This document shows positions 26,777 through 27,176 of a stretch of DNA of 27,176 nucleotides, piece after piece. Numbering within the stretch: position 1 is the stretch's first letter; each line of letters opens with the position of its first letter. Source of the DNA: a virus; the IMG/VR virus record IMGVR_UViG_3300042509_001294, positions 1-27,176 of that record; one strand, given 5' to 3'. The notes beneath the pieces were generated by a model. The model did no database searches. It was not told where the DNA came from and worked only from the letters and a program-made list of their open reading frames with translations. The position numbers and the translations under genes are program-made.

Positions 26777-27176
26777 GCCATTAACTCAAGAGCGACTTAA
26801 AGAGTTGCTGGACTACAACCCCAGCACAGGTGACTTCCGTTGGCGGGTTGACAAAGCTAGAGCGGCCAAGAAAGGTCAAATTACAAACAGCCTTCATAAA
26901 CACGGGTATCTTCGCATCAGTGTGGACTGCGTGAGATACCCTAGTCACCGGCTTGCTTTCCTCTACATGACAGGTGAGTGGCCGTCGAATACAGTGGACC
27001 ACATCAACGGGATAAGGAACGATAATCGGTGGGAGAATCTTCGAGATGTGTCTCGTCAAGTGAACGCCACGAACAAAGCTAGTGTTGGAAAAACGTCGAT
27101 CTTTCCGGGCGTCTGCTGGGATAAACGGGCCAGACGTTGGCGTGCGCAATGCCGCATAGATAGTGGTGTTGCAGTG
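26754..27176 (+). CDS. HNH homing endonuclease, C-terminus cut by window edge
   Basis: ATG 26754 lies within the exonuclease gene (23-nt overlap), with AAGGA about 6 nt upstream. 141 codons are visible without a stop. The N-terminal LTQERLKELLDYNPSTGDFRW is nearly the same as in the HNH gene at 15698, and VDHINGIRNDNRWENLRDVSR is the HNH core. The final part (FPGVCWDKRARRWRAQ) begins an AP2-like domain, which the window edge truncates. A paralogue spread by homing is inferred. Confidence 0.85.
   Translation, partial: MPKRQARRPLTQERLKELLDYNPSTGDFRWRVDKARAAKKGQITNSLHKHGYLRISVDCVRYPSHRLAFLYMTGEWPSNTVDHINGIRNDNRWENLRDVSRQVNATNKASVGKTSIFPGVCWDKRARRWRAQCRIDSGVAV

Overview
The window is a bacteriophage genome segment. 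Genes are short, tightly packed and often overlap by 1-4 bases (ATGA, TGATG, TAATG junctions), with frequent GTG and TTG starts. It carries a T7/podovirus-style replication set: primase-helicase, a DNA polymerase A split into separate exonuclease and polymerase genes, an acidic-tailed ssDNA-binding protein, a T7 endonuclease I-like resolvase and a FEN-type 5'-3' exonuclease. It also carries nucleotide-metabolism genes: adenosylcobalamin-dependent ribonucleotide reductase, dUTPase, ThyX and a DUF3310 protein. The small accessory genes and start-codon use would fit an actinobacteriophage or a marine/soil siphovirus or podovirus, but I cannot name the host. No structural, lysis or integration gene is recognised.

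Layout. 1-638 is the 5' part of a leftward gene. 639-1389 is a gene-free divergent control region holding a clear leftward promoter, an extended -10 rightward promoter, iterated CATTAG/CTAATG hexamers and several inverted repeats. From 1390 all genes run rightward. 1.4-5.4 kb holds early-type small genes with individual leaders and a recurring TTGACACAATCG-type motif. It ends with a gene encoding ice-nucleation-like octapeptide repeats. 5.4-10.3 kb is a run of tiny accessory genes. 10.3-17.5 kb is the replication core (primase-helicase, exonuclease, polymerase, an HNH-AP2 homing endonuclease, SSB).

17.5-18.13 kb is a non-coding RNA locus: tRNA-Gln(UUG), then three consecutive structured modules (A, B, C), each closed by its own 8-12 bp helix between its ends, then a Rho-independent terminator. 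It is followed by the cobalamin-dependent ribonucleotide reductase. Just after that gene, a TTGACA-N17-TAAAGT promoter is placed so that transcription should start at the 5' strand of a fourth structured RNA (D, about 240 nt). These four RNAs match no family I recognise and are the most interesting content of the window.

20.4-27.2 kb resumes coding: small genes, 5'-3' exonuclease, dUTPase, small membrane proteins, DUF3310 protein, endonuclease I, ThyX, a DEDD exonuclease with a zinc ribbon, and a second HNH endonuclease cut by the right edge. Together the genes would break down and rebuild nucleotide pools (reductase, dUTPase, ThyX), replicate the genome (primase-helicase, polymerase, SSB) and process intermediates (exonucleases, resolvase).
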